64,000 bases of DNA, from NCBI GenBank assembly GCA_036365515.1, contig CM070874.1:112331235-112395234 (forward strand). The letters run 5' to 3'. The translations under genes were made by a program, and so were the position numbers. The notes under the pieces were generated by a model. The model was not told where the DNA came from and made no database searches. It was given only the letters and a program-made list of their open reading frames with translations. This document shows positions 50,823 to 62,405 of this stretch, piece after piece; within the stretch, counting starts at the first letter, position 1; every line of letters starts with the position of its first letter. The stretch comes from Torymus aiolomorphi (lineage: Eukaryota > Arthropoda > Insecta > Hymenoptera > Torymidae).

Positions 50823-53800
50823 CTAATCTCCACTTTTCACAGATTTCTTTTTCTTTTTAGTTGGAACATCCGACGTGTTCAAATAGGGCCTTTTGTTTTT
50901 AACTTTATCAACTTTACTTATTTCTTCTGAATCTCCATTTTGCGTTGATGCGTTATTCACGCCATTGGATAAGTTAACAGTACTAAAATCTATATTTTCC
51001 AAACCTTCAGACATAGCTTTTGCTCGTAATTCTCGAGCTTCCTTCTTTAGTTTTTGTTTTTCTTTTCTTTTGCTACTGTTCTTTTTCCTTTTTTTATCAT
51101 TTTTCTTTGATGATTTTTCATTTGAATCTGACTGGCTATCATCATCGGATGAATCTTTCTCCGATTCTGAATCATGATTTCCATTGCTTAGCCTCGTTTC
51201 CTGGACATTTTGCTGCTTTTTAGGGCTAAAGTTTGATAAAAATTTGCAAATTAATAATATCCAAACGCAAATAATAAATTTTGAACGTATTTTAGATAAA
51301 AAAAAATGATTAGATAAGGTAAATTAATATGTACATTTCTCCAAAATGAGCATAAAATGATCCTTTTTTCATGCCTTAAAGTTAAGTACAAAACCATGCA
51401 TTTCGAGCGTGCTTCGCAAAAGCGAAAGATTAATATATTACGCAACTAGAGAGGTAAAGAGTTGGCCAGTCCAGAGCACGCGTAAATTGCCAAAAATGTA
51501 CTCTGGGCTGTCCCTTTTTATCCCCGTGTTGCATATAGGATATTTTTTTGCGTGGCGAGGCCGAAAATACAACCTTCGCGATCGGGCGCCGGGAGCAAAA
51601 GTGGTACTTTCGGCCCGCTAAGCAAAAAATTATTATTATTTTCCGCTAGAGCGGGGACTAATAATATGTCATTATTATCCGCTACAGGGTTATTAACAGT
51701 ATTGTGTTATTAACTATATGCTCTCGTTAAAAAAAATTCGGTGTGAAACACCGGAAAAAAAGCTATTTCAGACTCGGGTCAGGTGTTTTCAACACGAATC
51801 GGCGTAGAGGGTGCCGAACACCTCATCCTGGCTTGAAATAGCTTATTTTCTTCCCTTATTGCACAACGTACTATTTTAAAAATTAAATATACTTACACAA
51901 TAGGCGCATCAATGCGATTAGCTAACTTATTATAAGCACCTTTAGCATCTTTTGCTAATGTAACTGTTGATCTGTAGGTAGCTATACTTTCACCTATCTT
52001 TCCCCAATCCCATGCTTCTGGTATATGATGAGCATGTATAACAAATAATAAAGCAAACAGACGACCGGCATATTTTTGTTTGATTTTTTTTCGTACATTT
52101 ATTCCTGATTGGTCATTTTCAGTTTTCTGATTGGCACTCAATTCCTGAAGTACGTTTATGCTTGATTTACATAAACTTTTTTCCATTTTAAGTCTTCTTT
52201 TTTTGTTGTCCTCAGAAACAATCATTCTAATGTTATTATAGAACACTTTTAAAAATTCAAGGGCTTGTCCTCTTCTGTATGATCTAATTGAATCATCAAA
52301 TGCAAAATTTGCCTATAATAAAATACAAAGTTGTATAAATAGAATTTATTGACTATATTGAGTGTAAACATAAATTTTTATTCAACATACCAAAAGTGGT
52401 GCTAGTTGCCAATTGCCAATCCAACACAGTTGCAATAAACTTCTGAATAAAATTGCAGGAAGAATGCAATCCCTTTTTTTAAAGAAAGCTGTTAAACTCT
52501 CTCCAAATATTTGAATAAATGATTCTGAGTCTTCAGAAATATTTATTTGTTGTGAGCATCTTACTAGAAACACGCAGCACTCAGCTAATTTATCTCCCAT
52601 TTCTTGGCAAATCGCTGCCGATCTTTCCCCCTTTTCTATCAATGTCTATAATTCAATGAAAAAAATATACTTAACTATTAGATATTAAAAAGTAATAATT
52701 TTTTTCTAGAATCAGTAAAATCTTTTTGCAATTGCGTGTGTAAGATACAATATTGTAATTTATACACTCTTTTCAAATACATTTTCAAAATAGTATATTA
52801 CGATACCAGTGCCATAAGTGGCCCATTATGGCACGACGTGAAATCAACGCCCGAGGGCAGCGAGGGTGATAATTCACGTCGTGCAGTGGATGACTGAAGG
52901 CACTAGTGTCGTACGATATTTTATAGCACGTTTACATGAATAATAATACTTAATATAATAATAATAATACACGTTTACATAATAATAATACTCGTTTACG
53001 CTCGGGTGCTACTGCACGATGCAATAATGGACTACTTTTGTCACGGATAGGCGTGACAGCGGATTTATACAAAGTGGTGCTATAAATAATTAAATTCAAC
53101 TGAAAAATAATTGTAAAATAATACCTTTAAGACAGTGGTTAAAAGTTCCTCGTCAACGTCTTTAACACTCTTGAACTTTTTAACGCTCGAGAGTTTCTTT
53201 AAGCAAGTTCTAACTCTATTTTCCAAAGGCTTTTGATGCGTTTCTTTGATAGAGAATTCAAGAAGAGCAAATAAAGGTACCAGCATATCTAAAGCCAATG
53301 CCATTGAAGGGCTGGTTTCCAAATAAATTTCTAAAAGATCGATTACCCTAATTCTAAAATGCGTGAGAGCTTGCGCGCTTTTCTCCTGTTTTTTAGTCTG
53401 GGACTTACGACTTTCTTTCAAAATTCTGAATGCAGCGGCAAGTGACTCGTCCAAACGTTTACCTTGCTCCTCATCAATATTATCGACGTCTTCATCATCG
53501 GTTTGCATCGTTGCATCGCCCAATGCCTGTCTAACTGCCATGCGTACTCTATCGGTAACCGTCTCATCATCAATATCTGACAGCTCTACATCTGAATCAC
53601 TCTCTTCTTCAATCGATCCATAATTTTCTTCGTCGTTATTTTCCTCTTCATTTTCGTTTTCTTCTTCCTCTTCTTCATCATCATTTGACTCCTCAGAATC
53701 TGATTCTTCACCATCTTTAGAAGTACTTAATGGATTTTTACCACTTTTAACATCTAGAATAGCTAAAATTTGATGAATGGAAGTAGGGGTTAAATGTGGG

Positions 53801-56307
53801 CAAATGTGCGGGAAAACGCATCCAACTAACGAACGTAGCAAATGACTTTTTCTTGAAAGTAAAGATAACAGCAAGTCAACAACAACTTCTACCCATTCTG
53901 GTTCTTCATCTTCAACAACACTATTATTCTTTTTGTTTGACTTTTTCTTTCCCTTTACGTGGTCATAACAACTATGGAGTTCATCAATGGAAGAAATTGC
54001 CATTTCTGGATCAGAAAACAATTGTAGACCCATGTGAAGATTCATAGTATGGAAAACTGCATTAATGTTTTCATTATTTTTAGTATTCTTTTCTAGTTTT
54101 TTTATGTGTTTCATCATTTTTGACCATGCATCTGTAGCCATTTGATTTAGTGGTGTCCTCAATTTGACTTCTGAATTTTGGAATATTGTCTCATTAATGT
54201 GATTCATTAAGGAATTAAGAACAGATCTCAAGTCATCAAGTTTTGGAAGTTTGTTATCCAAAGCTCTATAGAAGCTTTCTTTAAAATGAGCTATGACAAA
54301 TAAAAGAATACCACAATTAAAACTTCAAATTTGAAATGATAATTATTAATATGTAATAAATACTTACAGACTAATTCCACACCAACATTTGATACTTCAC
54401 ATAATCCAATATTAAATAAGAATTTCAATTGTTCCACTCTCCATTCATGATCAGGTGTGATTTCTGGATGACTCATTAATCTATATCAAAATATAATGTC
54501 AATATTTAAATTTTAACTTTAATCTGGGCAAAAGTATACATCAAATACTTACTTAACACTAAGTAGTTGCATAGCATAAGTTCTTTCTGCATTTGTCCAA
54601 GGTTCAGTTTCAGAATTTGGTTTTTCTTTGAATTTAGTATTTGCTGCTATTTCTCTGTAAAGATTAGATAATTTTCTCACACCATCAGCATTGAGATTAG
54701 CTGTTATCATTTGAATAACTTTTGTACCAGTTATTTTTTCTATCATAAGATCACCTGGATAGAGCATTAATTTCTTTAATACGGAAATATGTATTTTGGT
54801 TTTAACTTCCTTGTCAAGTATTTTTACTAGTTGAGTTAATCCAGTTTTAAAAATAACAGCAACGTCATCCACTTTATGTTTTGCATTATTAGTAAATCTC
54901 TTCAACATATATCTCAAAAAATGAAGAGATAATAATGAAGGAATTATAGATTTATCTATTATACTTCCAAGTAATAGATTAAATAATTCTGCACCCAAAT
55001 ATTCATCTGTTTTAGATGGTTTAATAAAACGCTGATCGATACCTGTCCAAAATTGTTCAGTGCATTGAGTTTCTATCAACTTTTTGCAAAAAAGTTTATA
55101 TACTGGATGTTTGTGGCACATTACTCTTGGTATTTCCTATAAATAAAAATAATGTTTATTTAAATTTTACAGTAAACTCAAGTTTTTAATATAATTAACA
55201 TAAAATTTAATAAACTCACTGTCAATATCCTTAAGATATCTTTAATATTTTCTTTATTGATAATGTCTTCACTTCCAATGCACTTTTTAAGAGTTTTTTT
55301 AGTGATAATTTTAGGGAACCTATCCTGAATTACCAACAAACCATAAAAACTGTCTAAACTTTGATCAGAAAATGGTTTACAAACTTCTTTTTCAAGAATA
55401 GGCCAAATAGGCATCATTGAATCTTTATCCTCTAGCTGATTTATAAATTCAACAATAAAGGATATAGATTCAAAACTTAGGTAGCTCCTCTGCTTTCCTG
55501 AATGTATCAAACATTCTAAAACTCTTTTCTGGTCATTAACTGAACAAGTTTTTAAAATTTTTGATCGTATAATAGCTCCACATGCTAAAATACGTCCATT
55601 GTTAATATCAGCTACTTCCTGCATTAAACGAATAGTATTAGTGAAATGATTACAGTATTAGTGAAATTCATTAAAAATATCTTAATAAACCTGTTTAAAT
55701 GATTCTTACACTTTTAATATTACTTGCAGCTGTTTTTAATTCTTGATCCATAATGCTAAAAATTCTCTCAATTGTTGTATTTGTGTTTAGCGACAAATAA
55801 ACAGTCAATGTGGTATAAAAGCCTTTTCTTGAAGTAACTTTAGATGAACCCAAACCTCGCACCAATCTGTTAAGAATGTGGTTGAGTTCTTTGCTTTCCC
55901 CATTTTCCTAAAGTAACAAATTATCAGAATTTACATGCTCAAGTTTTTATTAATCCATATATATATATTTAAACTAAAGTAAAAATGGAGTAAATAATAT
56001 TTTCAAATCCGCACAGATTATTTACAAACACACAAAATCATAACAAAACGCATTTTCAACATTTACCAGATCATATTTATCCAGTAACCAAATTAGAAAG
56101 TCCATCTAAATTCTAGTAGAAAATTAACAAACAAATCTATTTTTGGATGGGAAAAATGCGTGTTTTATTTGAGGTTATACAGTAGAGCAAAATAATTACC
56201 TGACCTTCCTTGGACAAGTGCTGCAGTAATTTCAAGCCGCCGTCGAGGCGCTCGTGCGCGTTGTCCTTCAGCAATTTTGGAAAACAGTCTAGCACAGTCG
56301 AACTCAT
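50823..56307 (-). CDS. MYBBP1A: MYBBP1A / DNA polymerase phi-like nucleolar protein
   Basis: Nine exons (56307-56200, 55907-55710, 55618-55220, 55136-54553, 54480-54368, 54290-53125, 52645-52391, 52312-51897, 51225-50823) give 1213 residues, near human MYBBP1A (1328). The family (yeast Pol5) is made of HEAT-like repeats and acts in rRNA transcription and ribosome assembly. Recognisable stretches are LNHILNRLVRGLGSSK, the highly conserved EPEWVEVVVDLLLSLLSRKS, PHICPHLTPTSIHQILAILD, a Glu/Asp-rich block after it, and LDESLAAAFRIL. The C-terminus is Lys/Ser-rich (KKNDKKRKKN, PTKKKKKS), typical for nucleolar retention. All junctions keep frame. Intron 8 contains a family H repeat and intron 6 a family G repeat. 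Confidence 0.93.
51405..51880. repeat. Family H repeat (copy 3) in MYBBP1A intron 8
   Basis: GCATTTCGAGCGTG, ATATTACGCAACTAGAGAGG, GGCCGAAAATACAACCTTCG, GATCGGGCGCCGGGAGC and GTACTTTCGGCCCGCTA match the copies at 19.6 and 62.4 kb. Downstream, GAAATAGCTTATTTTC pairs loosely with AAAAAGCTATTTC. Confidence 0.55.
52795..53095. repeat. Family G repeat (copy 4) in MYBBP1A intron 6
   Basis: TTACGATACCAGTGCCATAA at the left, GGCACTAGTGTCGTACGATA in the middle, ACGACGTGAA with TTCACGTCGT, and GTCACGGATAGGCGTGAC with GGATTTATACAAAGTGGTGC at the right. The last motif also ends the copy at 63.6 kb. Confidence 0.6.
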
Positions 56308-56442
56308 TTTCGACGAGCAAAAAAATTAAACTAATTCGCACAGCTGAGCTTTTCAAACAGCCACGCGAGTCCACTCATGTGCTCGCGGCTCGGCTATGCG
56401 CATCAGCGGTACGCGCAGGCGCAGCGGCCGCCTAAATTGTTC

Positions 56443-56693
56443 TTAGGGTGTGTCTACATAAGAGAAACAGCCTGATGGTTTTCTGGTTTTTGTCCATCAT
56501 GACAGCGCAAGGCCCTTCGGGTGTATAGGACGGAAACTGCTCGTGCAAATCTATGCTTTAGTAATTTCTAGTGAAAATTTACGGATATCTAGTTATTTTG
56601 AACCTTAATTACCAGATATCCCTAAATTTTCACTAGAAATTACTAAAGCTTATATTTGCGCAAGCAGTTTCCGTCCTATTCTGGACACACCCT
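56443..56693. mobile_element. Family D MITE, copy 1
   Basis: The ends are TTAGGGTGTGTC and GGACACACCC. The arms (TAGGACGGAAACTGCTCG, TAGTAATTTCTAGTGAAAA) pair with their complements. The left arm contains about 60 extra bases compared with the copy at 57739. Confidence 0.65.
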
Positions 56694-56720
56694 TCACACA
56701 GCTGAACAGCTCTGAGTTAA

Positions 56721-57670
56721 CGCCACCACACACACCGACCCCCTTCCAGCCGTAAGAATTTTCCAGTTTTTCTTATTTTTTTGACTAAAGAAATAATCCA
56801 CCCTTAACAAAAAATTAGCTCTTAGTGTAGTTTTATTTGCTCTATTCGGCTCTACCTTCAGTTTTTTTGATTGTTAGGAAATGCTACCGTTAACGTGAAA
56901 AAATGATAATTACACATCCTAGCTTTTTATTACTAATTTTTTAGGAGCATATGTTATTGCAAAATAGCTCTGGATGGAGCAAATAAAAATACAACAAGAG
57001 CTAATTTTTTGTTAAAGATGGATTATTTCTTTAGTCAAAAAATAAGAAAAACTGAAAAATTCTTACGGCTGGAAGGGGGTCGGTACCACACACCACTACA
57101 ATACACCCCACCACACGCATAGTCCGGATGTTCCACTCCGTTCCCCTTCGTATACCAAGTTACCGATTGAGTACAGAAGAATAACAAACGCGACTGCCTC
57201 TCTTTTCTATTACGCTGTCAACGATGTATTCTTTATTGCAAATCCCCGAAGAAAGGTGTATAAGTATAAAAAGGTGCACGTAAATTTATTGTTTTGGAGA
57301 AGATGAATCCAAATATAATCATCATTTATTGTGCACTGTAATCGTATCAGGAGCTAAGAAAATTTAATTATTCCTTATGTCAATTGCATACAAACGCGAC
57401 TGCCTCTTTTCTACTAGGCCTATTTTGATTCATCTTCTCGAAAACAATAAATTTGCATGCACCTTTTTATACTTATACACCTTTCTTCGGGGATTTGCAA
57501 TAAAGAATCAGCGTTGACAGCGTAATAGAAAAGAGAGACAGTCGCGTTTGTTATTCTTCTGTACTCAATCGGTAACTTGGTATACGAGGGGGAACGGAGT
57601 GGACCATCCGGACTATGCGTCTGGTGAGGTGTATTGTAGTGGTGTGTGGTGGCGTGTAGACAGACCTTAA
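56721..57670. mobile_element. Palindromic element E, interrupted by C2
   Basis: The left arm CGCCACCACACACCACTACA (once the insertion is removed), CGCATAGTCCGGATG and GAGTACAGAAGAATAACAAA recurs inverted at 57540-57660. The inner part (AAGGTGTATAAGTATAAAAA and partner) continues the hairpin. The right end reads GTGTAGACAGACCTTAA; this TTAA is shared with the next copy. Confidence 0.65.
56734..57084. mobile_element. Mutator-type MITE copy C2, 351 bp, 9-base target duplication
   Basis: The ends are ACCGACCCCCTTCCAGCC and the exact complement; the arms are nearly perfect for 90 bases (TTTTTCTTATTTTTTTGACT). ACCACACAC flanks it on both sides (56725-56733, 57085-57093). The opposite arm of the host palindrome has the single, uninterrupted ACCACACAC, which proves the duplication. 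Confidence 0.85.
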
Positions 57671-58045
57671 GGGTCTGTCTACATTTGCAATAAAGAATAC
57701 AGCGTTGACAGCGTAATAGAAGAGAGGCAGTCGCGTTTGGGTGTGTCCAGAATAGGACGGAAACTGCTCGCGCAAATGTATGCTTTAGTAATTTCTAGTG
57801 AAAATTTAGGGATATCTGGTGATTTTGAACCTTAATTACCAGATATCTCTAAATTTTCACTAGAAATTACTAAAGCATATATTTGCGCGAGCAATTTCCG
57901 TCCTATTCTGGACACGCCCTAAGTTATTCTTCTGTACTCAATCGGTAACTTGGTATACGAGGGGCAACGGAGTGGACATCCGGACTATGCGTCTGGTGAG
58001 GTGTATTGTAGTGGTGTGTGGTGGCGTGTAGACAGACCCTAAGGG
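57667..58045. mobile_element. Second, partial copy of element E, interrupted by family D
   Basis: It starts TTAAGGGTCTGTCTACA and ends GTGTAGACAGACCCTAA. Its body repeats the right arm of the preceding copy in the same orientation, split by the family D element at 57739-57922. Confidence 0.65.
57739..57922. mobile_element. Family D MITE, copy 2
   Basis: GGGTGTGTCCAGAATAGGAC pairs with GTCCTATTCTGGACACGCCC, with near-perfect arms throughout. The neighbouring copy of E reads GCGTTTGTTATTC where this copy has GCGTTT, the element, GTTATTC. Confidence 0.75.
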
Positions 58046-58139
58046 TCTGCGATTTACTTCTTGTAGACTTCGTCGCTGAGTGGTCAATATTTACAAACCA
58101 ACCAACCAGCGACAAAGTTTACAAGAAGCAAGTCGCAGC
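58043..58139. mobile_element. Short hairpin of about 97 bp
   Basis: CTGCGATTTACTTCTTGTAG and CGTCGCTG pair with CAGCGACAAAGTTTACAAGA and CAAGTCGCAG. Confidence 0.55.
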
Positions 58140-58313
58140 TCGGCGTATGTGGGCAGTCCCCCTGTGGAGATGAACGGTCAATTTTACAAATCTTTTGTTT
58201 GACTGTCGGTACAACTAATATTTAAGTTTTTGTTTTGTGTGCAGAGTTTTATTGTTTACTTAAACACATAATCATTGCATATTTATATAAACTGTAAGAT
58301 TTTAAAATAAAAA

Positions 58314-59549
58314 ATGCAACATGATCAATCGAAAATTACTGGACTACGAAAAATCGACAGGTTAGATCCTTTAATTATGGTTTTAATTTGGAAATAAAAA
58401 TACCTATAAAAGAACATTTAAAATTCTGTGCCATGTGAATTTACTTTGTAAACTTAAACACCATCTACAAAATCCTTCAGATTTTTTTTGTCCTTATATA
58501 ATAATAGTAAAGTATTGACAAATTATTATTCAAAAGTATTTCATAATAAACAATTATATGTTTAGAGTGCGGAATGGCCGTACTCCAGATAGAATTGATG
58601 TACGGAACATGGATTCAAGTATGATGAACAGTAAGTTATGTTTCTATTTTAATTATTTGTTATTTATATTATAAACTGTTTGACAATTATTATGATTTAA
58701 AGCTTTTTCTCCAAAACGTAAACTTCATACATCAAGAATGTCTACAGTGCCTGCTGCAAATTTGAATGCAACTGTTACGAACTTAAGAAAATTAGAATTG
58801 GAAAATAATAATTTGGAATTAGAGCTTGCATATAGTGAATATGTAGCATCATTTGCTGAATTAATTCTTGAAAAGAAAATACTCAAAGACACTGAAGTAT
58901 CTTTTTGTAACTCAATGAAAAGTATTTGTGAAGATGTAAAATCTTTACAAGAGAAATGTAAGTTGATTGAAACAAGAATAAGAGATATTAGAGCACTTTC
59001 ATGTTTAAATGATTATATTGATATTGTTCAATGTAACACACAAAATTTTAAAGGTAATGGATTTTATATTTTGCAAAATTAAAATTTGTATTTATTAAAA
59101 TGTAACTTACACTAAATACTTTCTATTTTAGACAAATTAGAAAAGTATGGAATTAACAATATATTATTACAATTGGAAAAATTACTGGAACGATTTAATG
59201 TTTTACGATGTGAAAATATTACAATACCAAACTCAATAGAAGAATTAAAAGAGTTTGAAAAAACTTTAAAAGATTGTCATACTGTATTGCAGCAAATCAG
59301 TAATCCAGATGAGTCTGACATCCTAGAACATGTTTCAGAAAATTATGGAGAATTTATAACAATGTTGCAAGAAATTTCAAATGTTAAAAAAATGTAAGTT
59401 AAAATGATTTATCTTTTATTATTAATTTTTAATTTCACATATTAAAATTATTTATATGCATTTCATATAGAGTTGAGGAAAAAATCTCTAATCTTCAATC
59501 AGAAGTTTTGAAAACATGCTCTCATGTTTTATCACAAAGTGATATTTAA
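58314..59549 (+). CDS. Coiled-coil protein of unknown family
   Basis: Five exons (58314-58360, 58566-58630, 58703-59053, 59132-59393, 59471-59549) give 267 residues. The first 50 residues are basic and serine-rich (RKIDRVRNGRTPDRID, FSPKRKLHTSRM), followed by a long heptad-like region from about residue 60 to the end (LRKLELENNNLELELAYSEY, ILEKKILKDTEVSF, LEKLLERFNVL). A basic head before a coiled coil recalls microtubule- or kinetochore-associated subunits such as augmin HAUS8, but I see no diagnostic motif, so no name is given. All junctions keep frame. The gene faces MED29, with stops 230 bases apart. Confidence 0.75.
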
Positions 59550-59781
59550 CATAGTAGGTGAATAATATAAGTGCATTAAGATTAACAACTATTCTAATAT
59601 TTATGAAAAAGATATTTAATTTTATTGTGAAATAATTTTGTATTTTTATATTTTTCTATAATGTAGTTCTTGAATAAAAAAAATTGTTATTTATTACAAG
59701 ATTTATTTACACATAGTTTAAGATTCATATTTAAGTTGTCAAGTAACAGTAGAAATATTACACTAATATTTACATGCATAG

Positions 59782-60339
59782 TTATTCATTATTAGATATT
59801 GCACGAGCTGCATTGTAAAGTGTGTTATAAACATCTCGAATATAGGAGACTTGTGTCCTTACAGTCATCAAATACTGAGGATAATTTAGAGCATCTTGAA
59901 CTCCAATATTTTCAGTTCTTATTGGTATTACAGATACTGGCATATATCTAGCAGAACTAGAATTCTGATTCAAGCAATCAATTGACGTTCTTAAATGTAA
60001 TTCAATCTGATCGCAGATAGAATAAAACTCTTCCATGTTTTTGTTAAAACGATGGTCTGGTGGATCAATGCCCTTTGATGTGTCTACCAAACTATTTTGA
60101 TGCAGTGTTTGAGCAGCAGTCTTTAATGCCAAGGAAAGAGAATCTCGAAGTGGACCAATCAGTGACTTCACTTTAGAGATATTATCAAGCTTTTCTTGAG
60201 ACTGTTGAATAGGTGTTTGTGCTGGGTGCATGCCAGGATGTTGAGGAGTACTGTGTGGAGTACCAAGTTGTTGAATTCCTGCATTAGCTGGAACCATTTG
60301 GTTCATACCCATGGCAGCTTGCTGCATAGGAATATTCAT
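59782..60339 (-). CDS. MED29: Mediator subunit 29 (Intersex)
   Basis: A single-exon frame of 185 residues. A Met/Gln/Pro-rich N-terminus (to about residue 45) is followed by the MED29 core: KSLIGPLRDSLSLALKTAAQ, RFNKNMEEFYSICDQIELHL, the conserved short motif LNYPQYLMTVRTQVSYIRDV and NTLYNAA. MED29, called Intersex in Drosophila, is a tail-proximal Mediator subunit used in general transcription and, with Doublesex, in female differentiation. Length is close to the family norm (about 190-200). The upstream 250 bases become GC-rich. Confidence 0.93.
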   Translation of the reverse strand: MNIPMQQAAMGMNQMVPANAGIQQLGTPHSTPQHPGMHPAQTPIQQSQEKLDNISKVKSLIGPLRDSLSLALKTAAQTLHQNSLVDTSKGIDPPDHRFNKNMEEFYSICDQIELHLRTSIDCLNQNSSSARYMPVSVIPIRTENIGVQDALNYPQYLMTVRTQVSYIRDVYNTLYNAARAISNNE

Positions 60340-61031
60340 GGTGTTGGCTGGAGGTTATACTAAATGGAAATTCAAAATAAAAAATGCAATTATAATTTTA
60401 TAAAAAAAATTGAACTTCACAATTTCCAATAGAAAAATAGTAATATTTAAATAATTAGTGGTAACACCAGCTGCTTTACCTCTCAATATTCCAAAACTCA
60501 AGCGGAGCACCGGCGTTTGCAACTCACAGTGCGCGTCACAATAAGACAACACAAGCCGAGCCGTCAAACAAACGCTGCTCCTGAGTCTCACAAAGTCGCA
60601 ACAAGCTTTTCGCAAACGTCGAGAGCGGTACTGAATGCGTGCGTGCAATTGCAGATTGTACCGTGCGTGCGACGAGGCCAACGCTCTCTCCGGTCTCTCC
60701 GGAGCAGAGCCGTGAGCCGTCCTGCTGGCATATGCCCTCTACATCGTATTAGAGCGAATCCACATTGCGTGCTGTGCCTTGTCGCCGTCGCAACAGCGAC
60801 AGAGCGACAATGTCGCTACCACGAAATCGCACCCTTAGGCTGCGCGCGCCTTTCAATAACAACGGAAGGTTCTGAGGTCGTCTGATGGCAGATGGACTAT
60901 TGGTATACCGATACTTTATTATTAGGCATTTGGATCTCCTTAATTCAAATTGCTTCCTCATAGAGGAAGCTTTGTAACGGTGAACAAAATTTTCGAAAAA
61001 AATGTACAAAAAGATGTTTTAAGGCGATATA
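60340..61031. promoter_or_regulatory. MED29 upstream region
   Basis: GC- and CpG-rich sequence from about 60480 to 60880 suits a housekeeping promoter. No certain core element. An 18-base patch AATTGCTTCCTCATAGAGGA near 60949 is self-complementary in its right part. Confidence 0.35.
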
Positions 61032-61380
61032 TGTGTATCACGGTCATATACACAGGTCCGGAAACTCAGCGCGCGGAGCGTGTACGCTTAGTGAAGCACG
61101 ATTTTATAGTTCTCCGCCAAGCCACCAGCGCTGCTAGGCTAGCGACCACTGAGTGACGCGCATGCGCACTTTATATCTTACCGCGTGCGTTACTGCGTAA
61201 CTATTTGAATTAGGAGTTAGGAGAGATGGTAAAATAAGCGCGCACGCTGCAGTGGTCGTCTAGTTGCCAACGCTTCGAGTGGTCGTCGCGCACACTAAAA
61301 TTGACTTCGCTAAGGTTACTTCCCCCACCACCAAAAATATCGCTGAGTTTCCGGACCTGTGTATACGACCGTGATGTGTA
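61032..61380. mobile_element. 349-bp inverted-repeat element
   Basis: TGTATCACGGTCATATACAC, AGGTCCGGAAACTCAGCG pair with CGCTGAGTTTCCGGACCT, GTGTATACGACCGTGAT. The middle is GC-rich and also partly self-complementary (CCACTGAGTGACGCGC region). Confidence 0.6.
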
Positions 61381-61414
61381 TATTAGTTGATTTTGATAAT
61401 TTTTGTTTTCGTCG

Positions 61415-61459
<45 letters not shown>

Positions 61460-61463
61460 CGCG
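61415..61463 (+). repeat. (TG)n(CG)n alternating purine-pyrimidine tract
   Basis: About 49 bases of uninterrupted TG, then CG dinucleotides. Such tracts can adopt Z-DNA. Confidence 0.9.
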
Positions 61464-61750
61464 TAAACTCTTCATATCTCCAAAACGAATCAACCGATTT
61501 CCGTCGGGTAAAGCTTATTCTCTTCATCTCGCGGGAAAAGAAAGGTATCCTGATGGATTTGAGTTTTTATTGATTTTCTTTTGTTTTATAACCAAAAAAC
61601 GATTTTGAATTTTTAGTTTTTTTGATTTTTTCATATCTTACAGCCAAATTATTACATAATATAATAAACTTTTCTTGAAAGGTATTTAAATTACCTATAT
61701 TTTCATTTTTTTAAATTTAAAATATCTTCACTCTGTCATTTGTTATTAAC

Positions 61751-62366
61751 CCATATGGAAAAAAACAAGTGTAGTAAATCATAATAAACTATACGAAACT
61801 GTAGAAAACCGTACGAAACTGTACAAAACTGTACAAAAGTGTTGGTTTTCGGACAGTTAGCATGGTTAATTTATACGGTTTAATACGTTTTCGTACGGTT
61901 TCGTACAGTTTTGTACAGTTTCCTACATTTACTATTTCGACAGAAAAAATTTGTTATAGACGCAAAAATTTTAAGAATCGCAATAAAATGTATAAAAGTA
62001 TATAAACTCGTACGAATCCGTAAATAAATGTACAAAACTGTACGAAACTGCAAGATTCATTAAATCTTACAAAAATGTACGTTTTCGTACGATTTTTTAC
62101 ATTTTCTTACGTTTTCGTACACTTTCTTACGTTTTCGTACATTTTCTTACGTTTTCATATATTTAAGTTTTTACAGACAAATTTGAGAAAATTTATAAAT
62201 CGTATGAAAACGTATAAAAACATACGAAAATGTACAAAAATGTGCAAAAATGTACAAAATCGTACTAATTTTGTCCGAAAACCAACAGTTTCCTACACTT
62301 TCCTACAATTTCGTGCAATTTCGTACGGTTTTCTATGATTTCCTACATTTATTATTTCCATACGGG
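61751..62366. mobile_element. 616-bp palindromic element built of GTACGAAACTGTAC-like units
   Basis: The ends CCATATGGAAA and TTTCCATACGG frame degenerate short repeats: ACGAAACTGTAC units at the left, ACGTTTTCGTACATTTTCTT units inside, and their complements at the right. TGTTGGTTTTCGGACA pairs with TGTCCGAAAACCAACA. No coding potential. Confidence 0.55.
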
Positions 62367-62405
62367 AAGGAAATTTTTTATATTTCATAAATTAATTTCT
62401 CAAAA

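Noticed and set aside
56062..56100. A 39-base candidate exon (MDFLIWLLDKYDL) in MYBBP1A intron 1
   Set aside because: It has usable splice sites and keeps frame, but the family alignment runs straight from exon 1 to GESKELNHILNRL; the insertion would break a helix.
61790..62340. CRISPR-like array of short repeats
   Set aside because: Units are degenerate, spacing irregular and the whole is an inverted repeat in an animal genome.
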